Shown here: in pieces, positions 37,245 to 45,536 of the stretch
How the letters are laid out: every line of letters starts with the position of its first letter
How positions within the stretch are numbered: the first letter of the stretch is position 1
From: Bog-473 sp963838835
GTDB taxonomy: Bacteria; Actinomycetota; Acidimicrobiia; Acidimicrobiales; RAAP-2
Direction: 5' to 3'
DNA: 64,000 nt
Assembly (NCBI GenBank): GCA_963838835.1
Contig: CAWITA010000013.1
Span: 54,858-118,857, forward strand
The notes under the pieces: model-generated
What the model saw: only the letters and a program-made list of their open reading frames with translations
What the model was told of the DNA's origin: nothing
Databases searched by the model: none
Position numbers and translations under genes: made by a program

Positions 37245-37499
37245 TGCGAATAGGTTGCCTCGATCGAGCCTGGCGGGGCGCGCTAGCAAGTCCTCGAGAC
37301 TGAGCGGCGCGTCATCGGTGCCTCCGGCATCATCGCCCACAAGACCTCCGTCCGGTTCACTCTGGCACTGTCGGGCCGGGGGTGTGACGGTGGCGCCGGC
37401 CCGGTCTACGGTCGACCTCCGTGAGCCAAATGCCCGAGGCGGGCGATCTCACAACGACACACTCGCCAAAAGGGGCGGGAAGGAAAGGAAGGTCGAACC

Positions 37500-37904
37500 G
37501 TGAACACCCGAGACCTGCTGGACAGAATGGCTGAGAACCTATCGGTGCGACGCTCCTTTGGTGCAGCCTATGAGCGCGAAGGGCTTCTCATCATTCCCGT
37601 CGCACTCGTGGCGGGTGGGGGTGGAGGCGGTGAAGGGCCGATCAAGCCAGCGACTACCGGGCACACCCGTGCCATCGAGACAGCGGAGCCGGCGAATGGC
37701 GCCCCTCCCGATAGTCAGCCGCCAACCGGCACAGGTGGCGGATTCGGTGGCCTGGTCCTGCCCGTGGGGGGCTACGTCGTAAAGGGTGACCAGGTGCGGT
37801 GGGTTCCAGCATTCGACGCGACCCTGATCGCCCTGGCGAGTCTCAGCGTGGTGCGAGTCTTCCTCAGCTTGTTGAAGAACGGCCGACGACGCGGCCGCGT
37901 CTGA
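37500..37904 (+). CDS. GerW/YtfJ family sporulation-type protein
   Basis: 134 residues, GTG start after GGAAAGGAAGG. Conserved GerW features: LLIIPVALVAGGGGGGEG near the N-terminus, GGGFGGLVLPVGGYVVKGDQVRWVPAFD, and a C-terminal hydrophobic segment (ALASLSVVRVFLSLL) with basic end. In Bacillus GerW is a spore germination protein; in non-sporulating actinomycetes homologues are common and of unknown role. Likely a membrane-associated cytoplasmic protein. Confidence 0.85.
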   Translation: MNTRDLLDRMAENLSVRRSFGAAYEREGLLIIPVALVAGGGGGGEGPIKPATTGHTRAIETAEPANGAPPDSQPPTGTGGGFGGLVLPVGGYVVKGDQVRWVPAFDATLIALASLSVVRVFLSLLKNGRRRGRV

Positions 37905-38307
37905 CGCAGACCTCTGGACCTGCGTTTGCGGAATAATGCGCAACGTCGTGCCCAACCCCGGCGACCTCATCGCGGCCCTATAGCTCGCGGTTGGGGGCTT
38001 TCCCATGGTCCTAGCCTGTCGCAGGGCGAGGGCAAAGTCCGTTCAATAGGGTGCCCTCGTTCGCTGGGGGCAGGGCTTCACGGCTCAACGTTGCACGATT
38101 TCGACCACGTCGGCGCCCGGTTCGGTAGGAGGTGTGTCAGGACGCAGCAGCGCTCTGAGACGGTCGGCGAATCGACCGCGACGGCTAGCGCCGAGCGTCA
38201 CGGTCATCGAGTCCGTGGTTCGAAGCGAGGCCACCCGATGCGTGGGGGACCTTCGGCACTGGGCGGAACCGGTCTCAACCGCCATAGTGAGAGGGGAGGC
38301 GATTGAG
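37905..38307. other. Intergenic, no gene recognised
   Basis: A frame is open in phase with the MBL gene from 38134 (VTVIESVVRSEATRCV) but shows no conserved sequence. The strong GAGGGGAGG at 38291-38299 points to the ATG at 38308 instead. Confidence 0.4.
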
Positions 38308-39192
38308 ATGACTGGTGTCGCCGGATCCAGTTCAGCGGTGCCCACGCCCGGACCGTCGGCCAGGCCCTGGCGGAGTCTGCCGGCCGAAATCGCTCCCGGT
38401 GTGTTCCACCGTGCAATCAGCGGGTCCAACGTCTATTTCGTGCGGTCCCGGCCGTCGTGGGTGTTGATCGACACCTCGTGGCCAAACCGCGGCCCGTTGA
38501 TCAAGCAGAGCGCGGAGCGTTTGTTCGGGGTGGGCACGCGCCCCGCGGCAATCCTGCTCACGCATGCGCACGGCGATCACTCAGGCTCGGCGCTGGAGCT
38601 GGCGCGGAGTTGGGATCTTCCGGTGTACGTGCACCCCGACGAGCTGCCGCTGGCCGGGGGAAAGTACCTGCCGGAGTATGGGGACGCGATTGGTCGGTGG
38701 TTGATCGAGCCGTTGATGCGTCTCATGCCCCGGCGCAGCGGTCGGATGGAGGCGAAGGCAAGCATCACCGAGGCGGCGCAGGCCTTCGATCCAGAAGCTG
38801 GCGTTCCGGGGCTTCCGGATTGGGAGTGCATCCCCACCCCGGGCCACACCCCGGGCCATGTCGCCTTTTTCAGGCCCAGTGACCGGGTTTTGATCACGGG
38901 CGACGCGGTTCTGACCCTCAACTTCAATTCCTTGTGGGATCTGCTTCGGATCAAACAGCGGGTTTCCGGCCCTCCGTGGATTTCGACCTGGAGCTGGCCG
39001 ACGGCGAGGGAGTCCGTCGCCGCTCTCGCCAGGCTTGAGCCACAGGTGCTGGCGCCCGGCCACGGGACGCCCATGGCCAATGCGGCGATGGCGGCGGAGT
39101 TGCGCGCCCTCACCGAGAGCCTGAACGCCCGCGCCCGCCAGCGAGAGGTGCCGCCAGGGTGCCCCATAACCCGCGTCCGTCAATCGTCTTGA
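38308..39192 (+). CDS. MBL-fold metallo-hydrolase
   Basis: 294 residues from the ATG at 38308 with GAGGGGAGG upstream. Metallo-beta-lactamase motifs are in order: strand SNVYFVRSRPSWVLIDTSWP, HAHGDHSGSALELA (HxHxDH), CIPTPGHTPGHVAFF (His), RVLITGDAVL (bridging Asp) and LAPGHGTPMA (last His). The dinuclear zinc/iron site looks complete. It resembles hydrolases of the glyoxalase II/lactonase group; substrate unassigned. Confidence 0.9.
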   Translation: MTGVAGSSSAVPTPGPSARPWRSLPAEIAPGVFHRAISGSNVYFVRSRPSWVLIDTSWPNRGPLIKQSAERLFGVGTRPAAILLTHAHGDHSGSALELARSWDLPVYVHPDELPLAGGKYLPEYGDAIGRWLIEPLMRLMPRRSGRMEAKASITEAAQAFDPEAGVPGLPDWECIPTPGHTPGHVAFFRPSDRVLITGDAVLTLNFNSLWDLLRIKQRVSGPPWISTWSWPTARESVAALARLEPQVLAPGHGTPMANAAMAAELRALTESLNARARQREVPPGCPITRVRQSS

Positions 39193-39213
39193 GGGTGCCT
39201 CAGTACGCCGTAT
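39158..39213 (-). repeat. Hairpin repeat family member (degenerate)
   Basis: Minus-strand GGCGTACTGAGGCACCCTC (from 39210 downward) and GGTTATGGGGCACCCTGG (about 39175) both resemble the right arm of the family. Located at the 3' end of the MBL gene. Confidence 0.4.
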
Positions 39214-39286
39214 CAGGAAGAGGATAATGCCAGTCAGGCTCGATCGGATCAGTTCCAGAACGGGCTTGGTGGCATGATTTGTCGCG

Positions 39287-40216
39287 ATGAGCCTCGAACC
39301 ACCCGAGCGAACCCGCGAGTACCGCAATCACCACCTCGACAGCACACGTTGGGACCAGTTCGCACCGCGCGATGACGACATCTTCGTTACGACCGCATAC
39401 AAGGCTGGCACGACATGGACGCAGCGCATCCTGGCTGCTCTGATCCTTGGACCAAAACCCCTGCCTGCCAGATTGAGCGAAATATCCCCGTGGATCGATG
39501 CTCGGTTCATGGGACCTCTTCAACCGATTCTCGATCGTCTAGATGCACAGCGCCATCGCCGGTTCATAAAGAGCCATCTGGCTGCTGACGGGCTTCGGTT
39601 CTTCCCACAGGCCAAGTACATCGTCGTCGGCCGCGACACCCGTGACGTCTTCATGTCGTTGTTCAACCACTATTCGTCCTACACCGACCGGATGTACCAA
39701 CTGTTCAATGACTCCGATCGACCAGGACCGGAGTTCCCGCGCTGCCCGCCAACGCCGGGTGAGCTGTGGCCGCGGTGGGTGAGCGAAGGATGGTTCGAGT
39801 GGGAGCCCGATGGCTGGCCGTATTGGTCGCACCACCACCACCTGTCGACCTGGTGGGAGGCGCGGGCGCTTCCTAATGTCTTGTTCGTCCACTTCGGTGA
39901 TCTCAAAGCCGACCCTGAGTGTGAGATACGGCGGATCGCCCAATTCTGCGACATCGATGTCAGTGAGGATTCCTGGCCTGCTTTGGTCGCAACGGTTGGA
40001 CTCGAAGCCATGCGCAATGAAGCACGTGGCACCGAAGACCCAATGACGATGACGTGGAAGGGTGGTGCAGACAGCTTTTTCTACAAGGGCGACAGTGGTC
40101 GATGGCGCAGCGTGTTGGCCCCCGACGATCTTGCTCTCTATGAGACAGCGGCGTCCGCTCTCGATCCGGCATTACGAATGTGGCTCGAGGGCGGGCGCCA
40201 CGCCGTTGGCATCTGA
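39287..40216 (+). CDS. Sulfotransferase domain protein
   Basis: 309 residues. The PAPS 5'-phosphosulfate loop is AYKAGTTWTQRILAALIL, and the 3'-phosphate site is IVVGRDTRDVFMSLFNHY. RFIKSHLAADGLRFFP contains the KSH segment common in aryl/alcohol sulfotransferases, and VLFVHFGDLKADPECEIRRIAQF follows. The closing KGGADSFFYKGDSGRWRSVL matches the FFRKG..GDW-like end of cytosolic enzymes. It probably transfers sulfate from PAPS to a small hydroxylated metabolite. Confidence 0.9.
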   Translation: MSLEPPERTREYRNHHLDSTRWDQFAPRDDDIFVTTAYKAGTTWTQRILAALILGPKPLPARLSEISPWIDARFMGPLQPILDRLDAQRHRRFIKSHLAADGLRFFPQAKYIVVGRDTRDVFMSLFNHYSSYTDRMYQLFNDSDRPGPEFPRCPPTPGELWPRWVSEGWFEWEPDGWPYWSHHHHLSTWWEARALPNVLFVHFGDLKADPECEIRRIAQFCDIDVSEDSWPALVATVGLEAMRNEARGTEDPMTMTWKGGADSFFYKGDSGRWRSVLAPDDLALYETAASALDPALRMWLEGGRHAVGI

Positions 40217-40307
40217 ATTGTCACGGGGGCTCATAACTGGGAGTCCCACAACGCCGGGCTGGTGGGACCCCCGGAGGAATACAGTCGTACCTCAGGAGGC
40301 GATACAT

Positions 40308-40745
40308 ATGGAGCTTGTCCATGAGTTCGACTACTACGGGACCCTGAAACCGCCCGTGGTCTTCGGAAGCCGCATGTTCCTCGAAGTGACGGAAGGACAG
40401 GTCACGGGAAAGCGGCTAAACGGACAGCTGTTGTCCGGTGGCGGAGACTGGATCGTGCTCGGCACGGACGGATGGGGGCAGGTTGACGTCCGAGGCCAGA
40501 TCGGCACCGACGACGGGGCCTTCATCTACACGCACTACACCGGCCTGCTCGAGCTCAACGACAAGGTGATGACCGCAACCACCAACGGTTCTGGAACCGA
40601 CTGGGGCGACCAGTACTTCAGGACTACGCCCCGGTTCGAGACCGGCGACGAACGCTACAGGTGGTTGACCACTAGCCTCTTCGTTGCGGAGGGCCGCCTC
40701 AAAGAAGGTGGCGGTGTCGACTACCGGGTTCACCGCATCACCTGA
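40308..40745 (+). CDS. DUF3237 domain protein
   Basis: 145 residues starting at the ATG at 40308 behind AGGAGG (40294-40299). GSRMFLEVTEGQVTGKRLNGQLLSGGGDW and VDVRGQIGTDDGAFIYTHYTG are the DUF3237 signature; WLTTSLFVAEGRLKEGGGVDYRVHRI is the end. Proteins of this family form a beta barrel, and some are linked to aromatic or polyketide metabolism, without proven chemistry. Confidence 0.88.
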   Translation: MELVHEFDYYGTLKPPVVFGSRMFLEVTEGQVTGKRLNGQLLSGGGDWIVLGTDGWGQVDVRGQIGTDDGAFIYTHYTGLLELNDKVMTATTNGSGTDWGDQYFRTTPRFETGDERYRWLTTSLFVAEGRLKEGGGVDYRVHRIT

Positions 40746-41036
40746 AGTCGCAAGCGCCCATGGAGGGCACCACGCCGGCCTTTCCCTCGCTGATGGACTG
40801 TCCCGAAAACCCGACAGAACCAGCCCTGCGAGTAGCCCCGTTCGCCGGCTGGGGCGTGACCCTCCGGCTGTGGGGTACCACTGCAGGGCCTCGAACACCG
40901 CAGGGCAGGGAGTCGCAGAGCTTGGATCACACCAGCACGGTGGACGCCAAGGAGGGTCACCACGATGCCGGCTGTTTCCGCCTCCTGGTACGGTCGCCCT
41001 GGGTTGTCCCGCAGGAGCGGACTTGGGAAGGAGCCC

Positions 41037-41816
41037 ATGATGAGAAGCCTCTTGGAGGTGGGCGGCAAGAAAGCGCCGTTCCTGCGCTGGTCAGCCTTGC
41101 GGATGGGGCTCGGTATGAGCCACCTAATGCGCGAATGGCAAGTGGGGGACGGGCGGGAGGACGCTCTTGCCGACTACGTGCTCGCCCATGCGCGCCCAGG
41201 CGACGTTAGTGACGCCATCCGCGCTGTCGACGAGTTCTGCTACCAGCGCAGCGTCATGATGAACGTCGGCGACGAGAAGGGCCTGATCCTCGAAACAGCG
41301 ATCACGCGCGCACAGCCGAGCCGCCTGTTGGAGCTGGGGACCTACTGCGGGTACAGCGCCCTGCGCACGGCGCGGGTAATGCCGCCGGATGCGCACCTAT
41401 GGTCGATTGAGTTCGCCGCGGCGAACGCAGAGATCGCCCGGCGGATCTGGGACCACGCTGGCGTCGCCGACCGCGTCACGGCCATCGTCGGGTCCCTGGG
41501 GGACGGGGGAACGACACTGGACTGCCTATCTGACACCCACGGCTTTGCCGAGGGCAATCTCGACTTCGTGTTCATCGACCACGACAAGGCGGCCTACCTC
41601 CCCGACCTAGAGAACCTGCTGAAGAGGGGATGGTTGCACGGGGGATCGGTGGTCGTGGCCGACAACGTGAAGATCCCAGGCGCACCCAGGTACCGCGCCT
41701 TCATGGAGGCCGAGGAAGGCACGCAGTGGCGCACCATCGAGCACCCGACGCACGTCGAGTACCAGACCCTTCTCAAGGACCTGGTGCTCGTATCGGAGTA
41801 CCTGGGTCAGCCCTGA
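41037..41816 (+). CDS. Class I SAM O-methyltransferase (catechol-type)
   Basis: About 259 residues from the ATG at 41037 (next Met one codon later), with GGGAAGGAGCCC ahead. ILETAITRAQPSRLLELGTYCGYSALRTARVM is the SAM glycine strand, HLWSIEFAAANAEIARRIWD holds the ribose Glu, and LDFVFIDHDKAAYLPDLENLLKRGWLHGGSVVVADN carries the divalent-metal Asp and Asn of COMT-like enzymes. A preceding helical cap covers residues 1-60. It probably methylates a catechol or related diol. Confidence 0.88.
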   Translation: MMRSLLEVGGKKAPFLRWSALRMGLGMSHLMREWQVGDGREDALADYVLAHARPGDVSDAIRAVDEFCYQRSVMMNVGDEKGLILETAITRAQPSRLLELGTYCGYSALRTARVMPPDAHLWSIEFAAANAEIARRIWDHAGVADRVTAIVGSLGDGGTTLDCLSDTHGFAEGNLDFVFIDHDKAAYLPDLENLLKRGWLHGGSVVVADNVKIPGAPRYRAFMEAEEGTQWRTIEHPTHVEYQTLLKDLVLVSEYLGQP

Positions 41817-41893
41817 CGGGCTCTACAGCCCTTCCCTGCTGGACTATCCCCGTCCGCAGGGGGCGTGTCCCGTGCTCACCAATGGGACAGCGG

Positions 41894-42419
41894 TCACCTG
41901 AACTCTTCGAGCGGTTCGGCCACCTGAGGATCAGTGAGGGCCATTTCACCAGCCCCGGTCGGCGGAGCGCCGTGCTCTTTCAGGAACCGGTCTCGCTCCA
42001 TCTCGCCGGCAAACATGAGAACTACCCAGGCTTGGGTGGCGCCCGTTCGGCGCAGTGTCTCGTAGCGATGGTTTCCGTCCTCGAGGAAGTATTTGCCGTC
42101 GTGATGCGATACCAACAGGGGCGGCGGGTGCCACCCCTGCTCGATGCTGTGCTCCATGGCCTCGACGTCGGACTCCCAAACCTCTTCGGAGACGGGAACA
42201 ACCACCTCGTCCCCGTCGGGACCGGCCATCGGCGTGAGTCGGTCGAGCGCGAATCGGATCGGACCCAGGTAGGTCGCGCCGCTCATGGCGAATGCGGCGG
42301 CCAGCGCGGAGTTGCTGCTGCCCGGGCTGGCGAGGAAGTCGACCACCCACTCGGCTAGTCGGCTCTCGTCCGCGGCGAGCTCGGGCCGAGGCGAGCGAGA
42401 ACTTCTCGTCGTCGGTCAC
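41894..42419 (-). pseudogene. ParB/sulfiredoxin-like domain protein, frameshifted near its N-terminus
   Basis: The open frame of 150 residues carries WHPPPLLVSHHDGKYFLEDGNHRYETLRRTG, a ParB N-terminal-like (DGNHR, cf. DGHHR) phosphate-binding loop. Upstream, a GTG at 42419 overlaps the HAD gene stop as GTGA and reads VTDDEKFSLASA, but in another frame; removing one C near 42382 would join it to ELAADESRLAEWVVDFLAS. So the true gene is probably about 174 codons and translationally coupled to the HAD gene. Relatives include free-standing serine-kinase or nuclease-like domains; function unknown. Confidence 0.65.
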
Positions 42420-43135
42420 GCCGATGCCGTCGCGATCAGCTCGGCGAGCCCTACCAAGGACGGAATCCGTTCGTAACTGGCGTCGAAGTGGAGGCCGAGT
42501 GGATCCATGAGAATCGGTCGGATCCCGGCCCGGCGGGCGCCGACTACGTCGATGGCAGGCATGTCGCCGACGTACCAAATCTGGTCCGCGTCGAGGCTGA
42601 GGAGGTCGATGGCCACCTCGAAGATCCGCGGATCGGGCTTCATGACGCCGACGTTTCCGGAATCGATGACGCACTCGATGTCCACGCCGATGCCGGGACC
42701 GACTTGGCACAGCTCGAGTTGGGCGAGCCGCGGGCCCATCATGCCATCGGCGTTGGAGACGATACCGAGCCGGACCCCGGTGTCGGCAAGGGCCTGCAGT
42801 CCTTCGCGGCTGCCAGGCACCGGTTCGACCCACAGCGCCGCATCGGCGAACTCGCTGTCGAGGTGGCGATGGGCCTCGTCACGCCGGTCCTGCGGTACGC
42901 CGCACTCGTCGACATACGTCTGGAGGTAGTCGAGCCACGCCTCGGTCCAGTTCGCCTCGACGTCGAGATGCGTGCCGAACCTTGCTGCGGCCCGGTAGTG
43001 CGCGTCGGCCAGCACCTCTCGAGGGACGGAGCACTCGGCTCGTGTGAAAGCCCCCAGGATCCGCTCGGGGTCGGGGAGGACGAACACGCCGCCGGCGTCG
43101 AGGAGCACGGCAGCGGGAGCGCGGCCTGGGGCCAT
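42416..43135 (-). CDS. HAD-family hydrolase
   Basis: The ATG at 43135 starts MAPGRAPAAVLLDAGGVFVLPDPE; DAGGV replaces the canonical DxDGT of motif I but keeps the nucleophile Asp, as in several subfamily IA members. Motif II is LGIVSNADG, motif III lysine is in GVMKPDPRIFEVAI, and motif IV is YVGDMPAIDVVGARRAG with acidic residues. An insert between motif I and II forms the cap. Probably a phosphatase or dehalogenase of small metabolites. It ends in a GTGA overlap with the ParB-like gene. Confidence 0.88.
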   Translation of the reverse strand: MAPGRAPAAVLLDAGGVFVLPDPERILGAFTRAECSVPREVLADAHYRAAARFGTHLDVEANWTEAWLDYLQTYVDECGVPQDRRDEAHRHLDSEFADAALWVEPVPGSREGLQALADTGVRLGIVSNADGMMGPRLAQLELCQVGPGIGVDIECVIDSGNVGVMKPDPRIFEVAIDLLSLDADQIWYVGDMPAIDVVGARRAGIRPILMDPLGLHFDASYERIPSLVGLAELIATASA

Positions 43136-43231
43136 GCGTTCCGGTGAGCCTGGCCTCCGCTTCATCACCGGCCGGGCGATCCTAGGGCGTGCTCAGGCCC
43201 GAAATTGGGTTGTTTGCAAAGGTCATGTGGG

Positions 43232-43432
43232 TCATGACTCCTCGGCTGGGTGGTGCTCGACGACGGCATCGGATCCTGGGAAGAAGAATCCTTCGTGTCC
43301 GTCATCGCTCCACCGCACCCGGTAGGGAGGGGCTCCACTCTCACCCTCGACAGTGAGGATGACCGCCTCGCGGACGGGCTGTCCCGTGTGGTGGCCCTTG
43401 ATGACGATCTTGTCTCCGATTGCAGCTTGCAC
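43232..43432 (-). CDS. DUF1918 domain protein
   Basis: 66 residues: MQAAIGDKIVIKGHHTGQPV, REAVILTVEGESGAPPYRVRW and DDGHEGFFFPGSDAVVEHH. This is the complete DUF1918 fold, a small SH3-like barrel almost confined to Actinobacteria, often in stress or dormancy-linked contexts. Single gene. No regulatory site is recognised in the 280-base spacer toward the HTH gene. Confidence 0.92.
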   Translation of the reverse strand: MQAAIGDKIVIKGHHTGQPVREAVILTVEGESGAPPYRVRWSDDGHEGFFFPGSDAVVEHHPAEES

Positions 43433-43716
43433 GGCGAATGCCTCCTTACGACTCGGCTGACGGCGGCAGCCTTGGCCTGCTTGGTCCTCACCTCAAGTCT
43501 GGCCACAAATCGGGCCAGGGCGGGAGGGCCGAAGGTCCAATCGGGCGACCGTGCCGGGTGCCAGGCGGCGCAGGACCGCTCGCAATATGCTCGCAGCCGC
43601 TACCGGGCGCGGCCCCAGGGTGCCGCACTTCGCCAATGGTTATACGGGTGATCCGCCGGTCCAGGACGGTATCCCCATCCGACCGTACTGGGGCACTCCG
43701 GTGTGGCGATCTGCTC

Positions 43717-43762
43717 TGTCAGTTTGGATTGACAAGTCCATACCTGTCAGTCTAAACTGACA
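43717..43762 (+). promoter_or_regulatory. Twin palindromic operator upstream of the HTH/Clp-N pair
   Basis: Two 18-bp sites with 28 bp between their starts: TGTCAGTTTGGATTGACA (43717-43734) and TGTCAGTCTAAACTGACA (43745-43762). The second is a perfect palindrome around TCTAAA/CTAA; the first keeps both TGTCA/TGACA arms. The pair ends three bases before the HTH start codon, so a bound regulator would block transcription or translation. The HTH protein itself is the obvious candidate. Confidence 0.75.
43729..43758 (+). promoter_or_regulatory. Putative sigma-70-type promoter
   Basis: TTGACA (43729-43734) is a perfect -35 hexamer; TAAACT (43753-43758) follows after 18 bases as a -10. Both lie inside the operator arms. 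Transcription would begin at or just before the ATG at 43766, giving a leaderless or near-leaderless mRNA. Confidence 0.6.
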
Positions 43763-43765
43763 TCT

Positions 43766-43978
43766 ATGGATGTCGAAGATCTGCACGGGAGTCTCTCGTC
43801 GGATGACCCGGCGGTCGGGCTTCGCGCTTCGTTGGCCTTGCACCGGTTGGCCGAGAGGGTTGAGGCAAACCAGGTCCTCGCCGCCCGAGAAAAGGGCTGG
43901 TCGTGGCAGCAGATTGGTGACGCACTCGGAGTCACCCGACAGTCCGTACATACAAAGTACGGAAAGGAGTCATCATGA
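43766..43978 (+). CDS. Small helix-turn-helix regulator
   Basis: 70 residues; ALHRLAERVEANQVLAAREKGWSWQQIGDALGVTRQSVHTKYGK. The sequence from WSWQQIGDALGVTRQSVHTKY is a helix-turn-helix with the recognition helix at TRQSVHTKY. No ligand domain. Its stop overlaps the ATG of the Clp-N gene (43975-43978), so the two are coupled. It probably binds the twin palindromes upstream and represses its own operon. That is inference from position and architecture. Confidence 0.85.
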   Translation: MDVEDLHGSLSSDDPAVGLRASLALHRLAERVEANQVLAAREKGWSWQQIGDALGVTRQSVHTKYGKESS

Positions 43979-44484
43979 CCACGAATGGCGCTACGACAGT
44001 CACCTATCACCCTTGGACCACGTACATGTGGGCCAGCGAGGAGGCACGCCGACGGGGTGATCGAAGGGCGGGTACGGACCACCTCTTGCTCGGCCTGTTG
44101 GAGGAACCATCCGTCGAAGCCGTGTTAGGTGTCAGCCTGCAAGAAGCTCGCGATGCTCTTGACTCGCTCGACCGCGAGGCCCTCGGCGCCCTGGGCGTGG
44201 GGCCTGGCATCGATGCACCGGAACTGCGAATGCACACAGTGCCTAAGCGGCCGACGATAAAGGCCGTCATCAAGGACCGCATCCAGATGACGCCGGCGGG
44301 GAAGAAGGTGCTTCAGGAAGCCGGCAAACCAATGCGCCGAGGCAAGCACATCACGCCACAGCAGGTACTCGCTCGTGTCCTCGATCTCGAACCACCTGAT
44401 CCAGCGGCAGTACTACTCGGTGTTCTGGGCGTGAATACGTCCGAAGTTCGACGCCGATTGGATGCGGTCACGCCCGATAGCTGA
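43975..44484 (+). CDS. Clp repeat (N-terminal) domain protein
   Basis: 169 residues carrying a Clp_N double motif without any AAA+ module. First half: YMWASEEARRRGDRRAGTDHLLLGLLEEPSVEAVLGVS. Second half: MTPAGKKVLQEAGKPMRRGKHITPQQVLARVLDLEPPDPAAVLLGVLGV. In ClpA/ClpC these domains bind adaptors and substrates. A free-standing copy could act as an adaptor or decoy for ClpC, or sense a stress ligand. Translationally coupled to the HTH gene. Similar HTH plus Clp-N pairs exist in other actinomycetes as far as I recall; none has a settled function. Confidence 0.85.
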   Translation: MTTNGATTVTYHPWTTYMWASEEARRRGDRRAGTDHLLLGLLEEPSVEAVLGVSLQEARDALDSLDREALGALGVGPGIDAPELRMHTVPKRPTIKAVIKDRIQMTPAGKKVLQEAGKPMRRGKHITPQQVLARVLDLEPPDPAAVLLGVLGVNTSEVRRRLDAVTPDS

Positions 44485-44806
44485 GTCCCCAACGACATTC
44501 ACGACTTCGAGCGAAGGGTGCCCAGATCGGGCCGTTCTCCGGCAGGCAACAATCGCGGACACCGGGTTCCGCAGACCCGTTCCTCGAGGGCCGAACCTCA
44601 TCCCGCAGCCCCGTCAGCCCCTCGTCGAGGTGATCGGGGCACGCCCAAATCATCCACCAGCGGTCGCCCCGTGGCGAGAACCACCGGCCCGTCCACGTCG
44701 GCGGCTCGGGGCAGTGCGTGGCCTGTAGCTGGGAGCTGTAGACGTTCTGCCAGCACCGTCCGGCCTCGACGATGAAGCCGGGGCAGGGATCGCCGGGGGA
44801 GGGCAT
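44468..44806 (-). CDS. Conserved hypothetical protein
   Basis: About 112 residues from the ATG at 44806. CWQNVYSSQLQATHCPEPPTWTGRWFSPRGDRWWMIWACPDH has a natural composition with paired cysteines and a W.R-rich core. I recall similar short actinobacterial proteins but no name. The last residues overlap the end of the Clp-N gene by 17 bases (convergent genes). Confidence 0.5.
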   Translation of the reverse strand: MPSPGDPCPGFIVEAGRCWQNVYSSQLQATHCPEPPTWTGRWFSPRGDRWWMIWACPDHLDEGLTGLRDEVRPSRNGSAEPGVRDCCLPENGPIWAPFARSRECRWGLSYRA

Positions 44807-45007
44807 CACGCCCTGAATCCTGGCACCTAGGTGGTCGGTTGGGCGTCTCCGATCTGATGTTAGGCGTTAGGAGGCAGGGTGGCGGGTGGCGGGTGGCGAC
44901 TTACCCATACTCATCAAAGTCGAGCGACGCGTGTGTCATCCAGAGGAAGTCGATGGCCCGAGGACTGAGATGCCACCCAAGGAGTTGGTGCTGGCCTGGC
45001 AGCTCTT

Positions 45008-45445
45008 CTAGGAGGCCATGGTGAGGGATCTCAGTAAGAGACATCTCCTCCTCCTCCTCTCCTCTCCTCCTCTTCTCCTCCTCTTTTTCTTCTTCTTCTT
45101 CTTCTTCTCTTCTTCGCCTGCAACGTCGTCAAAATGGCGGACAACCCCTAGGACGCTCCCGAGCCGAGGGGTTAGATCGGGAGCGCAAAGCTCTAGGACC
45201 AACTCACCAATCGCTGCTGCATGGGTGCCGAGTCGGTCGATGATGTGATCCATGTGGTCGGCGACTGACAGCCCCTGTTCATTGGAAGTGATCCTCCATG
45301 AGTGGTGCTGAGGAACCGGAGGATCAGGGGTCTGGCTCCCCCGGACGCTGATCGCATCGGGTTCGATACCGAGCCTGCCGGTGATGTCAGAGGCCGTCAG
45401 GGTGTTGCTAATCAACGCGAAATAGGCATATTGGCGAACACGCAC
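45008..45445 (-). CDS. DUF4279 domain protein with C-terminus replaced by a low-complexity tract
   Basis: Residues 1-110 match DUF4279: QYAYFALISNTLTASDITGRLGIEPDAISVRG, HSWRITSNEQG and AIGELVLELC with VLGVVRHFDDVAGEE. The family usually continues with a final helix containing a hydrophobic L..LG pattern. Here the frame runs into a (GAA/GAG)n tract, encoding EEEKKKKKKKKRRRRGGEERRRRR, then stops. The tract is DNA of a different kind (see the repeat entry), so the natural C-terminus has been overwritten and the protein is probably damaged. Confidence 0.65.
   Translation of the reverse strand: MRVRQYAYFALISNTLTASDITGRLGIEPDAISVRGSQTPDPPVPQHHSWRITSNEQGLSVADHMDHIIDRLGTHAAAIGELVLELCAPDLTPRLGSVLGVVRHFDDVAGEEEKKKKKKKKRRRRGGEERRRRRCLLLRSLTMAS
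45045..45116. repeat. Polypyrimidine microsatellite (CTC/TTC)n
   Basis: About 70 bases containing no purine on the plus strand: CTCCTCCTCCTC units, then TTTTTCTTCTTCTTC. It is unlike the rest of this GC-rich window. Long mirror-like purine/pyrimidine runs can form triplex DNA and cause slippage. Confidence 0.85.
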
Positions 45446-45446
45446 G

Positions 45447-45473
45447 CCCTCAGTAAATCAAATGCGCTGAGGG
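45447..45473 (-). promoter_or_regulatory. Inverted repeat next to the DUF4279 start
   Basis: CCCTCAG (45447-45453) and CTGAGGG (45467-45473) are perfect 7-bp arms around an AT-rich 13-base centre, directly before the DUF4279 start codon. Its AT-rich centre and position suggest an operator more than a terminator. Confidence 0.45.
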
Positions 45474-45536
45474 TGGTCCCAGTCCGGCCTTGGTATGGGG
45501 CACTCAGACCTCGGCTATAAACAACGCAGCTAGGCG

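Noticed and set aside
37905..38307. N-terminal extension of the MBL protein from 38134
   Set aside because: Open but without conserved residues; the strong ribosome-binding site before the ATG at 38308 explains the start.
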